Positions 8,422-16,428 are shown, counted from the stretch's first letter. The stretch: DNA of 27,696 nucleotides from an uncultured Thermomicrobia bacterium (GCA_937968015.1 CALBSO010000072.1:1-27696); one strand, 5' to 3'. The notes: generated by a model not told the origin, from the sequence alone. Numbers and translations are program-made.

Positions 8422-10053
8422 ATGGCGTGGACGAATACGGGGTTGGCACACCGGCCGGTGGTGATGGGGCGGCGGGGGGCGTGCGCGTCGGCGCATTATC
8501 TGGCGACACTGGCGGGGCAGCGGATGCTGATGCAGGGCGGCAACGCGATTGACGCGGTTGTGGCGATCGCGGCGGCGCTCAATGTCGTCGAGCCGTACAT
8601 GTCCGGAGCGGGCGGCGTCGGTTACATGTTCATCTATGACGCGAAGAGCAGGAAGCGCACCGTTCTCGACTACAATGGCCGCAGCCCGTACGCCGCCGAA
8701 CTGAGCAAGTACAAGCACGAGGACGACAAACAGAAGGGCATCCTCTCGCCGCTCATTCCCGGCGCGCTCGGTGGCTGGCTGACCGCACTGGAAAAGTACG
8801 GCACGATGGACCGCGCGACCGTCTTCCAGCCAGCCATCGAGTACGCGGAGGGCGGCTTCCCGCTCTCGATCAACAACGAGCGCCATTTCAAGGTCTCCGA
8901 GGAGTACTTGCTGACGTGGCAGACCTCACGCGAGCAATATGCACCGGAGGGGCACACACCGAAGGCGGGCGCCATCCTCAAGACGCCGAACCTGGCACGG
9001 ACGTTCCGCACGATCGTCGAGGGCGGCAAGGAAGTCTTCTACCGAGGCGAGATCGCACGGGAGATCGTCCGCTTCTCTGAGGAGAACGGCGGCCTGATTA
9101 CGCGGAAGGACCTGGAAGATTTCACGCCCAAATGGGTTGAGCCAATCGGCGTCAACTACCGGGGCTACGATGTCTACTGCCCGCCGCCACCGTGCAGTGG
9201 CATCCAGTATCTCCAGACATTAAACATCGTCGAGGGGTTCGACATGGCAGGAATGGGTCACAATAGCGCGGTCTACCTTCATCACCTCGCGGAGGCGATG
9301 AAACTCGCTGTCGCCGATCGCGCCGAGTACGCGCCCGCGCCGAACCCACCGACCGATGGCCTGATCGCCAAGGAATACGCCGCCTATCGCCGCTCGCTCA
9401 TCAACCCAACCAAGGCGGGCATCGCGGGCGGCGACCGCTATACCTCCAGGAAGAAGCAGGATGAGATCCTCGCGGGCGATCCCTACAAGATGCCACAGAG
9501 CACGACTCACTTCGATGCGGTGGACGAGCAGGGCAACGCCGTCTCGGTCACGCAGACGCTCGGCGGTGGCTTCGGTTCCGGCGTCGTTTTCGGCAACACC
9601 GGTCTCGCTCTGAACAACTTCACCTACTGGATGGACCTCGACCCGGAAAGCCCCAACGCCATCGGCCCGCACAAAGCGGTGGAGCAATGCCTCTCCCCCG
9701 CGCAAGTCTGGAAGGATGACAAACTCTTCATGGTGATCGGCACACCGGGCAGTTTCGGCATCATGGAGACAACGCCACAGATGATAATGAATGTGCTGGA
9801 TCACGGCTTCAGCATCCAGGCGGCGATCGAGGCGCCCCGCATCCGCACCGCGAACGGTACCGAGATACTGATGGAAGGCCGCATCCCGGAGGACGTGCGC
9901 GCGCAGTTGCGCCAGTGGGGTCACAACCTGCTCGTGCAGGAGAACTGGACGATGATGTTCGGCGGCGGTCAGGGCGTGATGGTGGATCAGGAGAGCGGCG
10001 CCCTGATGGGCGGCGCCGATCCCCGCCGCGACGGCTACGCCATGGCATGGTAG
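8422..10053 (+). CDS. gamma-glutamyltransferase family protein (Ntn hydrolase)
   Basis: This 543-residue protein is a gamma-glutamyltranspeptidase-type N-terminal-nucleophile hydrolase. Family landmarks include GGNAIDAVVAIAAALNVVEPYMSGAGG near residues 39-65, LIPGALGGW at 111-119, and the self-cleavage and nucleophile site QSTTHFDAVDEQGNAVSVTQT, with Thr361 as the predicted nucleophile. Cleavage before it would give subunits of about 360 and 183 residues. GTPGSFGIMETTPQMIMNVLDHG and the C-terminal GGADPRRDG are also typical. There is no signal peptide, so it should act in the cytoplasm on imported gamma-glutamyl or related amides, unlike secreted GGTs. ATG at 8422 follows AAGGAG. It sits between an aldolase and a D-cysteine desulfhydrase-like gene. 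Substrate preference (glutathione, acylases, others) is not certain. Confidence 0.92.
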   Translation: MAWTNTGLAHRPVVMGRRGACASAHYLATLAGQRMLMQGGNAIDAVVAIAAALNVVEPYMSGAGGVGYMFIYDAKSRKRTVLDYNGRSPYAAELSKYKHEDDKQKGILSPLIPGALGGWLTALEKYGTMDRATVFQPAIEYAEGGFPLSINNERHFKVSEEYLLTWQTSREQYAPEGHTPKAGAILKTPNLARTFRTIVEGGKEVFYRGEIAREIVRFSEENGGLITRKDLEDFTPKWVEPIGVNYRGYDVYCPPPPCSGIQYLQTLNIVEGFDMAGMGHNSAVYLHHLAEAMKLAVADRAEYAPAPNPPTDGLIAKEYAAYRRSLINPTKAGIAGGDRYTSRKKQDEILAGDPYKMPQSTTHFDAVDEQGNAVSVTQTLGGGFGSGVVFGNTGLALNNFTYWMDLDPESPNAIGPHKAVEQCLSPAQVWKDDKLFMVIGTPGSFGIMETTPQMIMNVLDHGFSIQAAIEAPRIRTANGTEILMEGRIPEDVRAQLRQWGHNLLVQENWTMMFGGGQGVMVDQESGALMGGADPRRDGYAMAW

Positions 10054-10073
10054 GACGAACGGCTATCGTTATC

Positions 10074-10127
10074 TCCCCCTCTCCGTCGCGGGTGCGGGCG
10101 CGGGCGCTCTCTGGGCAGCATGGGCAG
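10074..10127 (+). repeat. dispersed GC-rich repeat, copy A
   Basis: Positions 10074-10127 align without gaps to 18664-18717 with about five mismatches in 54 bases. Shared parts are a CCCCCT run, a GCGGGCGCGGGCGC-like block and the string CTCTGGGCAGCATGGGCAG. This copy lies directly after the gamma-glutamyltransferase stop codon. Confidence 0.8.
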
Positions 10128-10149
10128 CATAGGCAGCATGGGTAGTATG
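10114..10149 (+). repeat. four 9-base tandem repeats (GGCAGCATG type)
   Basis: Four consecutive 9-mers follow one another: GGCAGCATG, GGCAGCATA, GGCAGCATG and GGTAGTATG. They overlap the end of dispersed repeat copy A, and the other copy has only one and a half units. The period of nine keeps frame with the following gene. An upstream ATG at 10120 would therefore add a Gly-Ser-Met/Ile-rich N-terminal tail. Confidence 0.8.
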
Positions 10150-10170
10150 GACAGTGGGGAGGTACGTACA

Positions 10171-11238
10171 ATGACAACTACCACGACACCGATCATCACG
10201 CGGGATGCACTGGTCGAGCGCGTCGGGCAGCTGCCGCGCGTGCGCATCGCCGCGCTGCCGACACCGCTGGAGGAGTTGCCCCGCCTCCGCGCCGCGCTCG
10301 GGCCGGGCGCGCCCCGCCTCTTCGTCAAGCGTGATGACCTGACCGGCCTCGCTTTCGGCGGCAACAAAGTGCGCCACCTCGAGTTCCGCGTGGCGGATGT
10401 GCTCGCGAAGGGCGCGGACACGATGATCGTCACGAATGTCGCGCAGTCCAATCACGCGCGGCTGCATACCGCGGTGGCGGCAAAGTTCGGACTGACAAAT
10501 TACATCATCAAGATTCCCAGTAAGAAGGATCAGCCGATTCAGGGCAACCTTCTCCTCGATCACATCCTGGGTGCGCGGATCATTGTGGCGGAGAGCGACG
10601 ACCCGGCCCTCATCGCGCGCCACCTGGATACGTTGATCGCCCAACTGACGGCGGACGGACATGTGCCGTACGCCGTTCCGCGCGATCAGTTTTCGAAAAT
10701 CGCGGGGACGTGCGCCTACTTGCTTGCGGCAGTGGAAATCCTCGGACAACTTGATATAATGGGTGCGTCTGTTACCCATATCTTTATGGCGTCGGGAACT
10801 TCGACGGCGGGATTGGCGCTCGCGGGGAAAGCGCTCGGCGCACCCTATCGCGTACACGCGGTCAGCGTCGGCGGATCGCGAGAGATCATCGAGGCGCAGA
10901 TGCTCGGCTTTGCGAATGGCGCGGCGGAACTGCTCGACCTCCCCGTCCGGCTTACGGCGGCGGACTTCACCGTCCACGACGAATACGTCGGGGAGCGGTA
11001 TGGCGTCGTGACGGCGGCGGGGTTGGAAGCGCTCAGCCTCACCGCCCGCACGGAGGGGCTGATTCTCGACCCGGTCTATACCGCGAAAGCGATGTCCTGT
11101 CTGATTGATCAAGTCCGGCGCGGCCCGTTCGGGCCGGAGGACAGTCTCCTATTCGTCCATAGTGGTGGCCTGCCGATCACCTTCGCGTACGGCGAAGAGA
11201 TCCTGGAGAGCCTCGGTGACACCGCGCGTTCCGATTGA
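10171..11238 (+). CDS. D-cysteine desulfhydrase / ACC deaminase family PLP enzyme
   Basis: This 355-residue protein belongs to the fold-type II PLP family of D-cysteine desulfhydrase and ACC deaminase, which degrade D-cysteine or related beta-substituted amino acids to a ketoacid, ammonia and (for cysteine) sulfide. The PLP lysine is Lys66 in AFGGNKVRHLEF, next to VKRDDLTGL. QSNHARLHTAVAAKFGL matches the family substrate loop, and LDPVYTAKAM and VHSGGLP match its C-terminal half. The phosphate-binding loop reads ASGTSTAGL instead of the more usual SGGTxAG. ATG at 10171 is preferred because GGGGAGG lies eight bases upstream; ATG at 10120 lies within a tandem repeat. The next gene overlaps its end by 23 bases, so the two are translationally linked. 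L- versus D-substrate specificity is inferred only. Confidence 0.9.
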   Translation: MTTTTTPIITRDALVERVGQLPRVRIAALPTPLEELPRLRAALGPGAPRLFVKRDDLTGLAFGGNKVRHLEFRVADVLAKGADTMIVTNVAQSNHARLHTAVAAKFGLTNYIIKIPSKKDQPIQGNLLLDHILGARIIVAESDDPALIARHLDTLIAQLTADGHVPYAVPRDQFSKIAGTCAYLLAAVEILGQLDIMGASVTHIFMASGTSTAGLALAGKALGAPYRVHAVSVGGSREIIEAQMLGFANGAAELLDLPVRLTAADFTVHDEYVGERYGVVTAAGLEALSLTARTEGLILDPVYTAKAMSCLIDQVRRGPFGPEDSLLFVHSGGLPITFAYGEEILESLGDTARSD

Positions 11239-12454
11239 TCCCGCGCTCGTCGAGCGATGCATCTTTGCGCTGGCGGAGTTCGGCGCGTCCGACGGGACGG
11301 GTGTGCGGCGCGCGGTCTACACGCCGGAATGGACGGCGGCGCAGGAGATGGTCGCGCGGTGGTGCGAAGACGCGGGCCTCGCGGTGCATTGGGACGCGGT
11401 CGGCTCCGTCTGGGGGCGACTGGAAGGGACGGGGAACAGCAAAACGATCGTTTCCGGCTCGCATATTGACACCCAACTCCCCGGCGGACGCTACGATGGC
11501 GCGCTCGGCGTGATCGCGGGGTATGTCGCGATTCGGGCACTGAAGGAGCAATTCGGCCCGCCAAAACGACCGCTCGAAGTCGTCTCTTTCTGCCAGGAGG
11601 AATCGAGCCGCTTCCCGCGCGCCAACTTCTGGGCCTCCCGCGCCGTGATCGGCACAATCGAGCCGAACGAAGCCGAGACAATGCGCAGTTACGCCGACGA
11701 AGTGATGGCGGATGTCATGCGCTCGGTTGGCCTCGACTCGGCGCGCATCCCCGAAGCAGCGCGCGACGATATCGAGACCTTCATCGAATTGCACATCGAG
11801 CAGGGTCCATTGTTGGAAGAAGCGGGGCTACCCGTCGCGGTCGTCAACGCGATTACCGGGTTGCGCGGCTACACCGTGGAAGTCCATGGGCGGGCCGACC
11901 ACGCGGGCGCTTTCCCGATGGACCTGCGACGCGACCCGATGGCCGCTGCCGCCGAAATCATCCTCGGCGTGCGGGAGAACGCGCTGGCGATGGGCCGCCC
12001 GGCGGTGACGACCGTGGGTCGGATTGCCGCCGAACCGAATTTCCCGGCCATCGTGCCGGAGCGCGTCATCCTCAGCGTGGACGCGCGGCATCCCGATCCG
12101 GCACAACGCGTGGCATTGTATGAGCGGCATGAAGCGCTCTTCCGGGAGGTGGCCGCGCGGCGCAATGTGGAGGTGAATTGGACCACGCGCGCGGGCACGC
12201 CGCCCTGTCTCTGCAATCCGGACCTCGTGCAGCTGCTCGAAAGGTCGGCGCGGGAGCAAGGCATCCCGACGATGACGATGCACAGCGGCGCGGGGCACGA
12301 TAGCCAGATCATGGCGGCGCGCAGCAAGGTGGCGATGGTCTTCGTACGCAGCAAGGATGGCCGCAGCCACACACCGGAGGAATTCACAACGATTGAAGAC
12401 GCGGTCGCCGGGATTCAGGTTCTGGCGGGCGCGCTGCATACATTGGCGTACTGA
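11216..12454 (+). CDS. M20-family Zn-dependent hydrolase (N-carbamoyl-amino acid / ureidoacid / allantoate amidohydrolase type)
   Basis: This 412-residue metalloenzyme of the AllC/HyuC branch of the M20 family removes carbamoyl or formimino-like groups from amino acids. Predicted di-zinc ligands are visible: His83 in SGSHIDTQ, Asp94 in GGRYDGALGV, Glu129 in CQEESSRF, His193 in ELHIEQGP, and His361 in SGAGHDSQ. The substrate and dimer segment HGRADHAGAFPMDLRRD is classic for this branch. The start is the GTG at 11216 with GGAGAG five bases upstream, inside the end of the previous gene; the longer frame back to 11105 runs antisense-like through that gene. With the PLP enzyme and gamma-glutamyltransferase it suggests stepwise deblocking and deamination of imported amino-acid derivatives. 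Confidence 0.92.
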   Translation: MTPRVPIDPALVERCIFALAEFGASDGTGVRRAVYTPEWTAAQEMVARWCEDAGLAVHWDAVGSVWGRLEGTGNSKTIVSGSHIDTQLPGGRYDGALGVIAGYVAIRALKEQFGPPKRPLEVVSFCQEESSRFPRANFWASRAVIGTIEPNEAETMRSYADEVMADVMRSVGLDSARIPEAARDDIETFIELHIEQGPLLEEAGLPVAVVNAITGLRGYTVEVHGRADHAGAFPMDLRRDPMAAAAEIILGVRENALAMGRPAVTTVGRIAAEPNFPAIVPERVILSVDARHPDPAQRVALYERHEALFREVAARRNVEVNWTTRAGTPPCLCNPDLVQLLERSAREQGIPTMTMHSGAGHDSQIMAARSKVAMVFVRSKDGRSHTPEEFTTIEDAVAGIQVLAGALHTLAY

Positions 12455-12464
12455 ATCTGCTATG

Positions 12465-12479
12465 GCGTCATCGTGACGC
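12465..12479. repeat. short perfect palindrome between hydrolase and binding-protein genes
   Basis: GCGTCA and TGACGC flank a TCG centre, 10 bases after the hydrolase stop. It could be an operator half-site pair or a small mRNA hairpin; there is no T tract, so it is not an intrinsic terminator. Confidence 0.4.
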
Positions 12480-12546
12480 AAGGGGGAAGCGAAGGAGACA
12501 AGCGCGTAATCCATCGGGAGCAATCCGCATCACTAGGAGGGATGAC

Positions 12547-14304
12547 ATGTCTGAGCGCGAACATCTGCACATTCTCAACCGGCGAGCATTCCTGATCGGG
12601 TCGGCGGCGGCAGCGGCCAGCGCCGTCCTCGCGGCCTGCGGCGGCGGCAACGCAACCGACACGCCGAAGGCCGCCGGTGGGGCGGCAACGACGGCGGGCG
12701 GCGCCACGACCGGTGCCACCCCACCGGCGGCGGGGCCGACCCCCGCGCCAATCGCGACCTCGGGTGCAGTCCCAACTACCGTGTCGGGCATCAAGAACCC
12801 GCCGCAAGGCAAGCCGCAGGGCAACAAGCCGAGCGAAGTCATACTCGTGTGGGGCACGGAGCAACTCCTCACGACAGGCACGGATCCGCAAACGCATGGC
12901 GGCACGATCGCGGAGAGCAAACTCCGGCACATCTACGAAGTGCTCGTCAAGGTCGAGCGGGATGGCAAGACGCTCTCGCCAGCCCTCGCGCTCGAGTGGA
13001 AGCGGCTGGACGATAACACACTCCAGTTCAAACTGCGGCAAAACGTCGTGTTCCATAACGGCGAGGAGTTCAACGCGGACTCAGTGAAGTACAGCGTCAT
13101 GCGCCCGCTGGATCCGAAGAACAACGCGGCCCTCCGCTCGACCTATTCGACGATTGACCGCGTGGACGTGGTGGACAAGTACACCGTTAACATCCACACC
13201 GCGAAGCCGGACGCGGCGCTCCTGCTCAAGATGACGGGGTTCTCGATGGTGCAGGTCGCGCCGAAATGGACTGAGGCGAACGGCGTCGGCGGCGTGATGA
13301 AGGAGGGCAACGGCACCGGCCCCTACAAATTCAAGTCGTGGGCGCCGCAACAGGACCTCGTTGTCGAAGCCTTCGATGGCTATTGGGGCGACAAACCGGC
13401 TATCAGGAACGTCCGGATGAAGACGATTACCGAACTGGCGACCCGCGTCGCGGCGGTGCGCTCCGGCGATGTGCACGTCGCGAAAGACATGCCGCCGGAG
13501 GAAGTGGACGGCATGAACAAGAGCGGCCGGGCGACGGCACGCTCCGTCGCGAGCAACCGCATCCCGTTCTACTACATGGAGATCCGCAAACCGCCGACGA
13601 ACAATCAGAAAATACGGCAGGCGATCAACTACGCCGTCGATTGGGACTCGATCATCCAGGGTATATTGCTCGGCAACGGCACCCGCGTTTCGACGGTGCT
13701 CGCGCCCTGGCACGTCGGCTTCGACCCGACTCTCAAGCCGTATCCCTACGACCCGGACAAGGCAAAGTCCCTGCTCAAGGATGCGGGGTTCCCGAATGGG
13801 GTTGACACGAACATCTGGTTCATTCAGGGACGCTACATGAAAGACCGCGAAGTCGCGGAGGCAATCGCGCAGCAACTGACGAAGGTCGGCATCCGCTGCA
13901 AGCCGAACCTGGTTGACCCTGTATTGAACACCCAGAAAAACAACGCGAAAGAGGAGGACGGATTGATCTTCGCCTCGTGGGGAAACTGGATCTTCGACGC
14001 GGACAACACGCTCTACCCGCTCTTCTCCAAAGAAGTGCGTGATACTGCCAACAAGGGACAGGGGACAAGCAGCAACTCGTACTACAATGAGCAGTTCGAC
14101 ATGCTGATCACGCAGGCGCGCGTCGAACTTGATGTGCCGAAGCGCAACCAACTCTACGCGCAGGCGCAGAGGGTGCTGTTCGATGACGCGGCGGCGCTCT
14201 TCATGTATCAGTTGACGGACATCTACGGCGTGGACAACTGGGTCAAGTTCGAGCCGCGCTTCGACGAGATGATGTGGGCGCACGACATGAAGTGGAACGA
14301 ATAA
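12547..14304 (+). CDS. ABC transporter substrate-binding lipoprotein, family 5 (peptide/opine/nickel type)
   Basis: This 585-residue extracytoplasmic solute-binding protein of the DppA/OppA family captures oligopeptides or similar ligands for the permeases encoded just downstream. The N-terminus carries a Tat-like NRRAFLIGS motif (11-19), a hydrophobic stretch and a lipobox LAAC with Cys31. A Gly/Ala/Thr/Pro-rich tether runs to about residue 95. The body shows family motifs such as GGTIAESKLRHIYEVLVK, LALEWKRLDDNTLQFKLRQNVVFHNGEEF and GTGPYKFKSW, with YPYDPDKAKSLLKDAGFPNG in the later part. ATG at 12547 follows AGGAGGG at five bases. It is the first component of a transport set placed right after the hydrolase genes, so its ligand is probably what those enzymes degrade. 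Confidence 0.94.
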   Translation: MSEREHLHILNRRAFLIGSAAAAASAVLAACGGGNATDTPKAAGGAATTAGGATTGATPPAAGPTPAPIATSGAVPTTVSGIKNPPQGKPQGNKPSEVILVWGTEQLLTTGTDPQTHGGTIAESKLRHIYEVLVKVERDGKTLSPALALEWKRLDDNTLQFKLRQNVVFHNGEEFNADSVKYSVMRPLDPKNNAALRSTYSTIDRVDVVDKYTVNIHTAKPDAALLLKMTGFSMVQVAPKWTEANGVGGVMKEGNGTGPYKFKSWAPQQDLVVEAFDGYWGDKPAIRNVRMKTITELATRVAAVRSGDVHVAKDMPPEEVDGMNKSGRATARSVASNRIPFYYMEIRKPPTNNQKIRQAINYAVDWDSIIQGILLGNGTRVSTVLAPWHVGFDPTLKPYPYDPDKAKSLLKDAGFPNGVDTNIWFIQGRYMKDREVAEAIAQQLTKVGIRCKPNLVDPVLNTQKNNAKEEDGLIFASWGNWIFDADNTLYPLFSKEVRDTANKGQGTSSNSYYNEQFDMLITQARVELDVPKRNQLYAQAQRVLFDDAAALFMYQLTDIYGVDNWVKFEPRFDEMMWAHDMKWNE

Positions 14305-14320
14305 CCGAGTAACGAGTAAC

Positions 14321-14368
14321 GAGTACTGAGTACTGAGCGGGGCCGGTTCCACTCAGTACTCAGTACTC
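14321..14368. repeat. perfect 17-base inverted repeat between binding protein and permease
   Basis: The arms GAGTACTGAGTACTGAG (14321-14337) and its exact reverse complement (14352-14368) enclose a 14-base loop. The left arm is itself built from a repeated GAGTACT unit, preceded by two GAGTAAC units at 14307-14320. It lies 17 bases after the binding-protein stop and just before the permease ribosome binding site. There is no T tract, so it is more likely an mRNA-stability or attenuation hairpin that keeps binding-protein mRNA abundant than a full terminator. Confidence 0.85.
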
Positions 14369-14384
14369 CCCCGGAGGGGGCTAC

Positions 14385-15308
14385 GTGATTCAGTACATCA
14401 TCCGGCGGCTCATTCAGGCGGTCTTCGTGGTGCTGGGCGTCATTACGGTCGTCTTCTTCGTGTTGCGGCTGACGGGCGATCCCATCCAGCTTCTGCTTGG
14501 AGCGACATCCTCGGAAGCGGATATCCAGAACCTGCGGCACAACCTGAAACTGGACCGCCCGCTCTGGGAGCAATATGTCACATTCGTGGGCAATGCCGCG
14601 CATGGAGATTTCGGCAAGTCCATCCGCTTCCGGGGGTTCGATGCGATGGGCCTCGTCCTCGATCGCTACCCGCGGACGATCCAACTGGCGGTCTGCGCCC
14701 TCCTCCTTTCCGTGACGCTCTCGATCATTTTCGGCGTGATCGCGGCGGTGAAACGGTACTCCGTCTTCGATAACGCGGTCACGTTCTTCGCGCTCTTCGG
14801 CCAGTCCGTGCCGAACTTCTGGCTCGGCATTATGCTCATCCTGATCTTCGCGGTCCGCTTCGGGGTCCTCCCGTCGCAGGGGTATGGCCATTCACCCCGG
14901 TTCTTCATTTTGCCGACGATTACGCTCGCCTCACCCGGCCTCGCGCTCCTGACGCGGCTCGTTCGCTCCGGGATGCTGGATGTGATGGACCAGGATTATG
15001 TCCGTACCGCCCGCGCCAAGGGGCTCCGGGACCGGATCGTCATCTTCCGGCACGGCCTGAAGAACGCCGCCATCCCGCTCGTCACGGTGATTGGGCTGAA
15101 CTTCGGCAATCTCCTGGCGGGCGCGGTGATCACCGAGCAGATCTTCCAGTGGACGGGGGTCGGGCAACTGGCGGTGGACTCGATCGGCGCGCACGACTAT
15201 CCAGTGGTGCAGGCGGCGGTCTTCCTCATTGCGGTCACCTTCGTCCTGATCAATCTGCTTGTCGATATCCTGTACACCTGGCTGGACCCGCGCGTCCGGC
15301 TGTCGTAA
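14385..15308 (+). CDS. ABC transporter permease, DppB type
   Basis: This 307-residue inner-membrane permease of the peptide/nickel importer family has an N-terminal helix (FVVLGVITVVFFVLRL) followed by a long outer loop containing LDRPLWEQYVTFVGNAAHGDFGKS, typical of DppB/OppB. Five more helices follow. The cytoplasmic EAA loop that docks to the ATPase is visible as DYVRTARAKGLRDRIVIFRHGLKNA with the family's conserved glycine. The start is a GTG preceded by CGGAGGGGG. It forms a heterodimeric pore with the next gene product, 33 bases downstream. Confidence 0.95.
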   Translation: MIQYIIRRLIQAVFVVLGVITVVFFVLRLTGDPIQLLLGATSSEADIQNLRHNLKLDRPLWEQYVTFVGNAAHGDFGKSIRFRGFDAMGLVLDRYPRTIQLAVCALLLSVTLSIIFGVIAAVKRYSVFDNAVTFFALFGQSVPNFWLGIMLILIFAVRFGVLPSQGYGHSPRFFILPTITLASPGLALLTRLVRSGMLDVMDQDYVRTARAKGLRDRIVIFRHGLKNAAIPLVTVIGLNFGNLLAGAVITEQIFQWTGVGQLAVDSIGAHDYPVVQAAVFLIAVTFVLINLLVDILYTWLDPRVRLS

Positions 15309-15341
15309 CTTTCGGTAATCACTGTTCACCAGGAGCAAGGA

Positions 15342-16301
15342 ATGTCACAAGAGGGTGTGCTGACAGGGACGCGCGTCGTGGTCCGGGAAGGACCGCAGCA
15401 GCGGAGCGCGAGGAAGCGCGCATTGCGGATGCTCCGGCGGGGGCGATTGGGTCTCGCCGGCGTGGTTATCTTCCTCGTCGTTGTCTTCGCCGCGATTGCC
15501 GCCCCGCTCATCGCGCCGGCTGACCCGAATGAGCAGGACCTGCGCGCGCGCCTCACCTGCCCGATTGGCACCTCGTGCGCGCGCTTCGGCGCCAACCCGC
15601 CCCAAACGATCACCGGTTCATCGAAACACCTGCTCGGCACGGACAACCTCGGTCGGGATATCTACAGCCGTATCCTCTATGGCGCGAAGATTTCGCTGAT
15701 CGTCGGGGTCACGGCGGTCGCGCTTGGCGGCGGAATCGGTACGGCGCTCGGTTTGCTCTCGGGCTATTTTGGCGGCGCGCTCGATGTCGTCATCAGCCGG
15801 ATCGCGGACGTGCAACTCGCCTTCCCGTTCCTGCTCCTCGCCATCCTGATCTCGATTGTCTCCGGGCCGGGCTTGAAGAACGTCATCATCATCCTCAGCA
15901 TCGGCGCATGGGTGCCGTTTGCGCGGGTCGTGCGCGGCAGCACGCTCGCCGCGAAAGAGCATGAGTACGTTATCGCCGCGCGAACGATTGGCGCCCGCCC
16001 GCCCGCGATCCTCTTCCGCCACATCCTGCCGAATGTCATCACCCCAGTGATCGTGATCGCCACCTTCGCCATCGCCGGGACGATCATCGCGGAGGCGGGG
16101 CTCTCCTTCCTCGGCCTCGGTGTCGGCACGGACGTCCCGACCTGGGGGAATATGCTCGCGGACGGACGGGCCTACGTCGGCACCGCGTGGTGGCTGGCGA
16201 CCTTCCCCGGCGTTGCGATCATGCTCACCGTCCTCTCGATCAACCTGATCGGCGACTGGCTGCGCGACATCCTCGATCCGCGGCTGCGGAATACGGGGTA
16301 A
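15342..16301 (+). CDS. ABC transporter permease, DppC type
   Basis: This 319-residue partner permease of the DppC/OppC family has an N-terminal RRGRLGLAGVVIFLVVVFAAIAAPLIAP segment (cytoplasmic tail plus first helix). HLLGTDNLGRDIYSRILYGAKISL, the diagnostic start of the family core, follows, and then the EAA loop EYVIAARTIGARPPAILFRHILPNV. About six membrane helices are present. An acidic/cysteine-containing outer insert sits between helix 1 and the core (residues about 60-90, with two Cys that could pair). ATG at 15342 has AGGAGCAAGGA upstream. No gene for the DppD/DppF ATPases follows; the next gene is uvrB with its own promoter. The importer must share ATPases encoded elsewhere. Confidence 0.95.
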   Translation: MSQEGVLTGTRVVVREGPQQRSARKRALRMLRRGRLGLAGVVIFLVVVFAAIAAPLIAPADPNEQDLRARLTCPIGTSCARFGANPPQTITGSSKHLLGTDNLGRDIYSRILYGAKISLIVGVTAVALGGGIGTALGLLSGYFGGALDVVISRIADVQLAFPFLLLAILISIVSGPGLKNVIIILSIGAWVPFARVVRGSTLAAKEHEYVIAARTIGARPPAILFRHILPNVITPVIVIATFAIAGTIIAEAGLSFLGLGVGTDVPTWGNMLADGRAYVGTAWWLATFPGVAIMLTVLSINLIGDWLRDILDPRLRNTG

Positions 16302-16319
16302 TGGGACCCTATTCCCCAG

Positions 16320-16400
16320 CCCCTTCCCTAAAAGGAAGGGGGAGCGAAGGACAAGCGTTGAAGTGGGATCCCCCCTCCCTTTAGGGAGGGAGTCAGGGGG
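16320..16400. repeat. paired GC-rich hairpin repeat between permease and uvrB
   Basis: Two stem-loops occur close together. The first is CCCCTTCC/GGAAGGGG with a six-base loop (16320-16341). The second is CCCTCCC/GGGAGGG with a TTTA loop (16373-16390), followed by GTCAGGGGG. The composition resembles the C/G-rich palindromic intergenic elements that are scattered in Chloroflexota genomes. Without a T tract it is not a classic terminator, but it may end or process the permease transcript. Confidence 0.65.
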
Positions 16401-16428
16401 TAGGCAACCCCTCGTTTTCGTACGCCCG

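Noticed and set aside
10755..10760. Perfect TATAAT inside the D-cysteine desulfhydrase-like gene
   Set aside because: It encodes part of an ordinary Asp-Ile-Met stretch, has no -35 partner, and lies over 450 bases from the next start; probably chance.
13081..14352. 423-residue minus-strand open frame in the binding-protein gene
   Set aside because: It is antisense to a well-supported family-5 binding protein and has no domain features.
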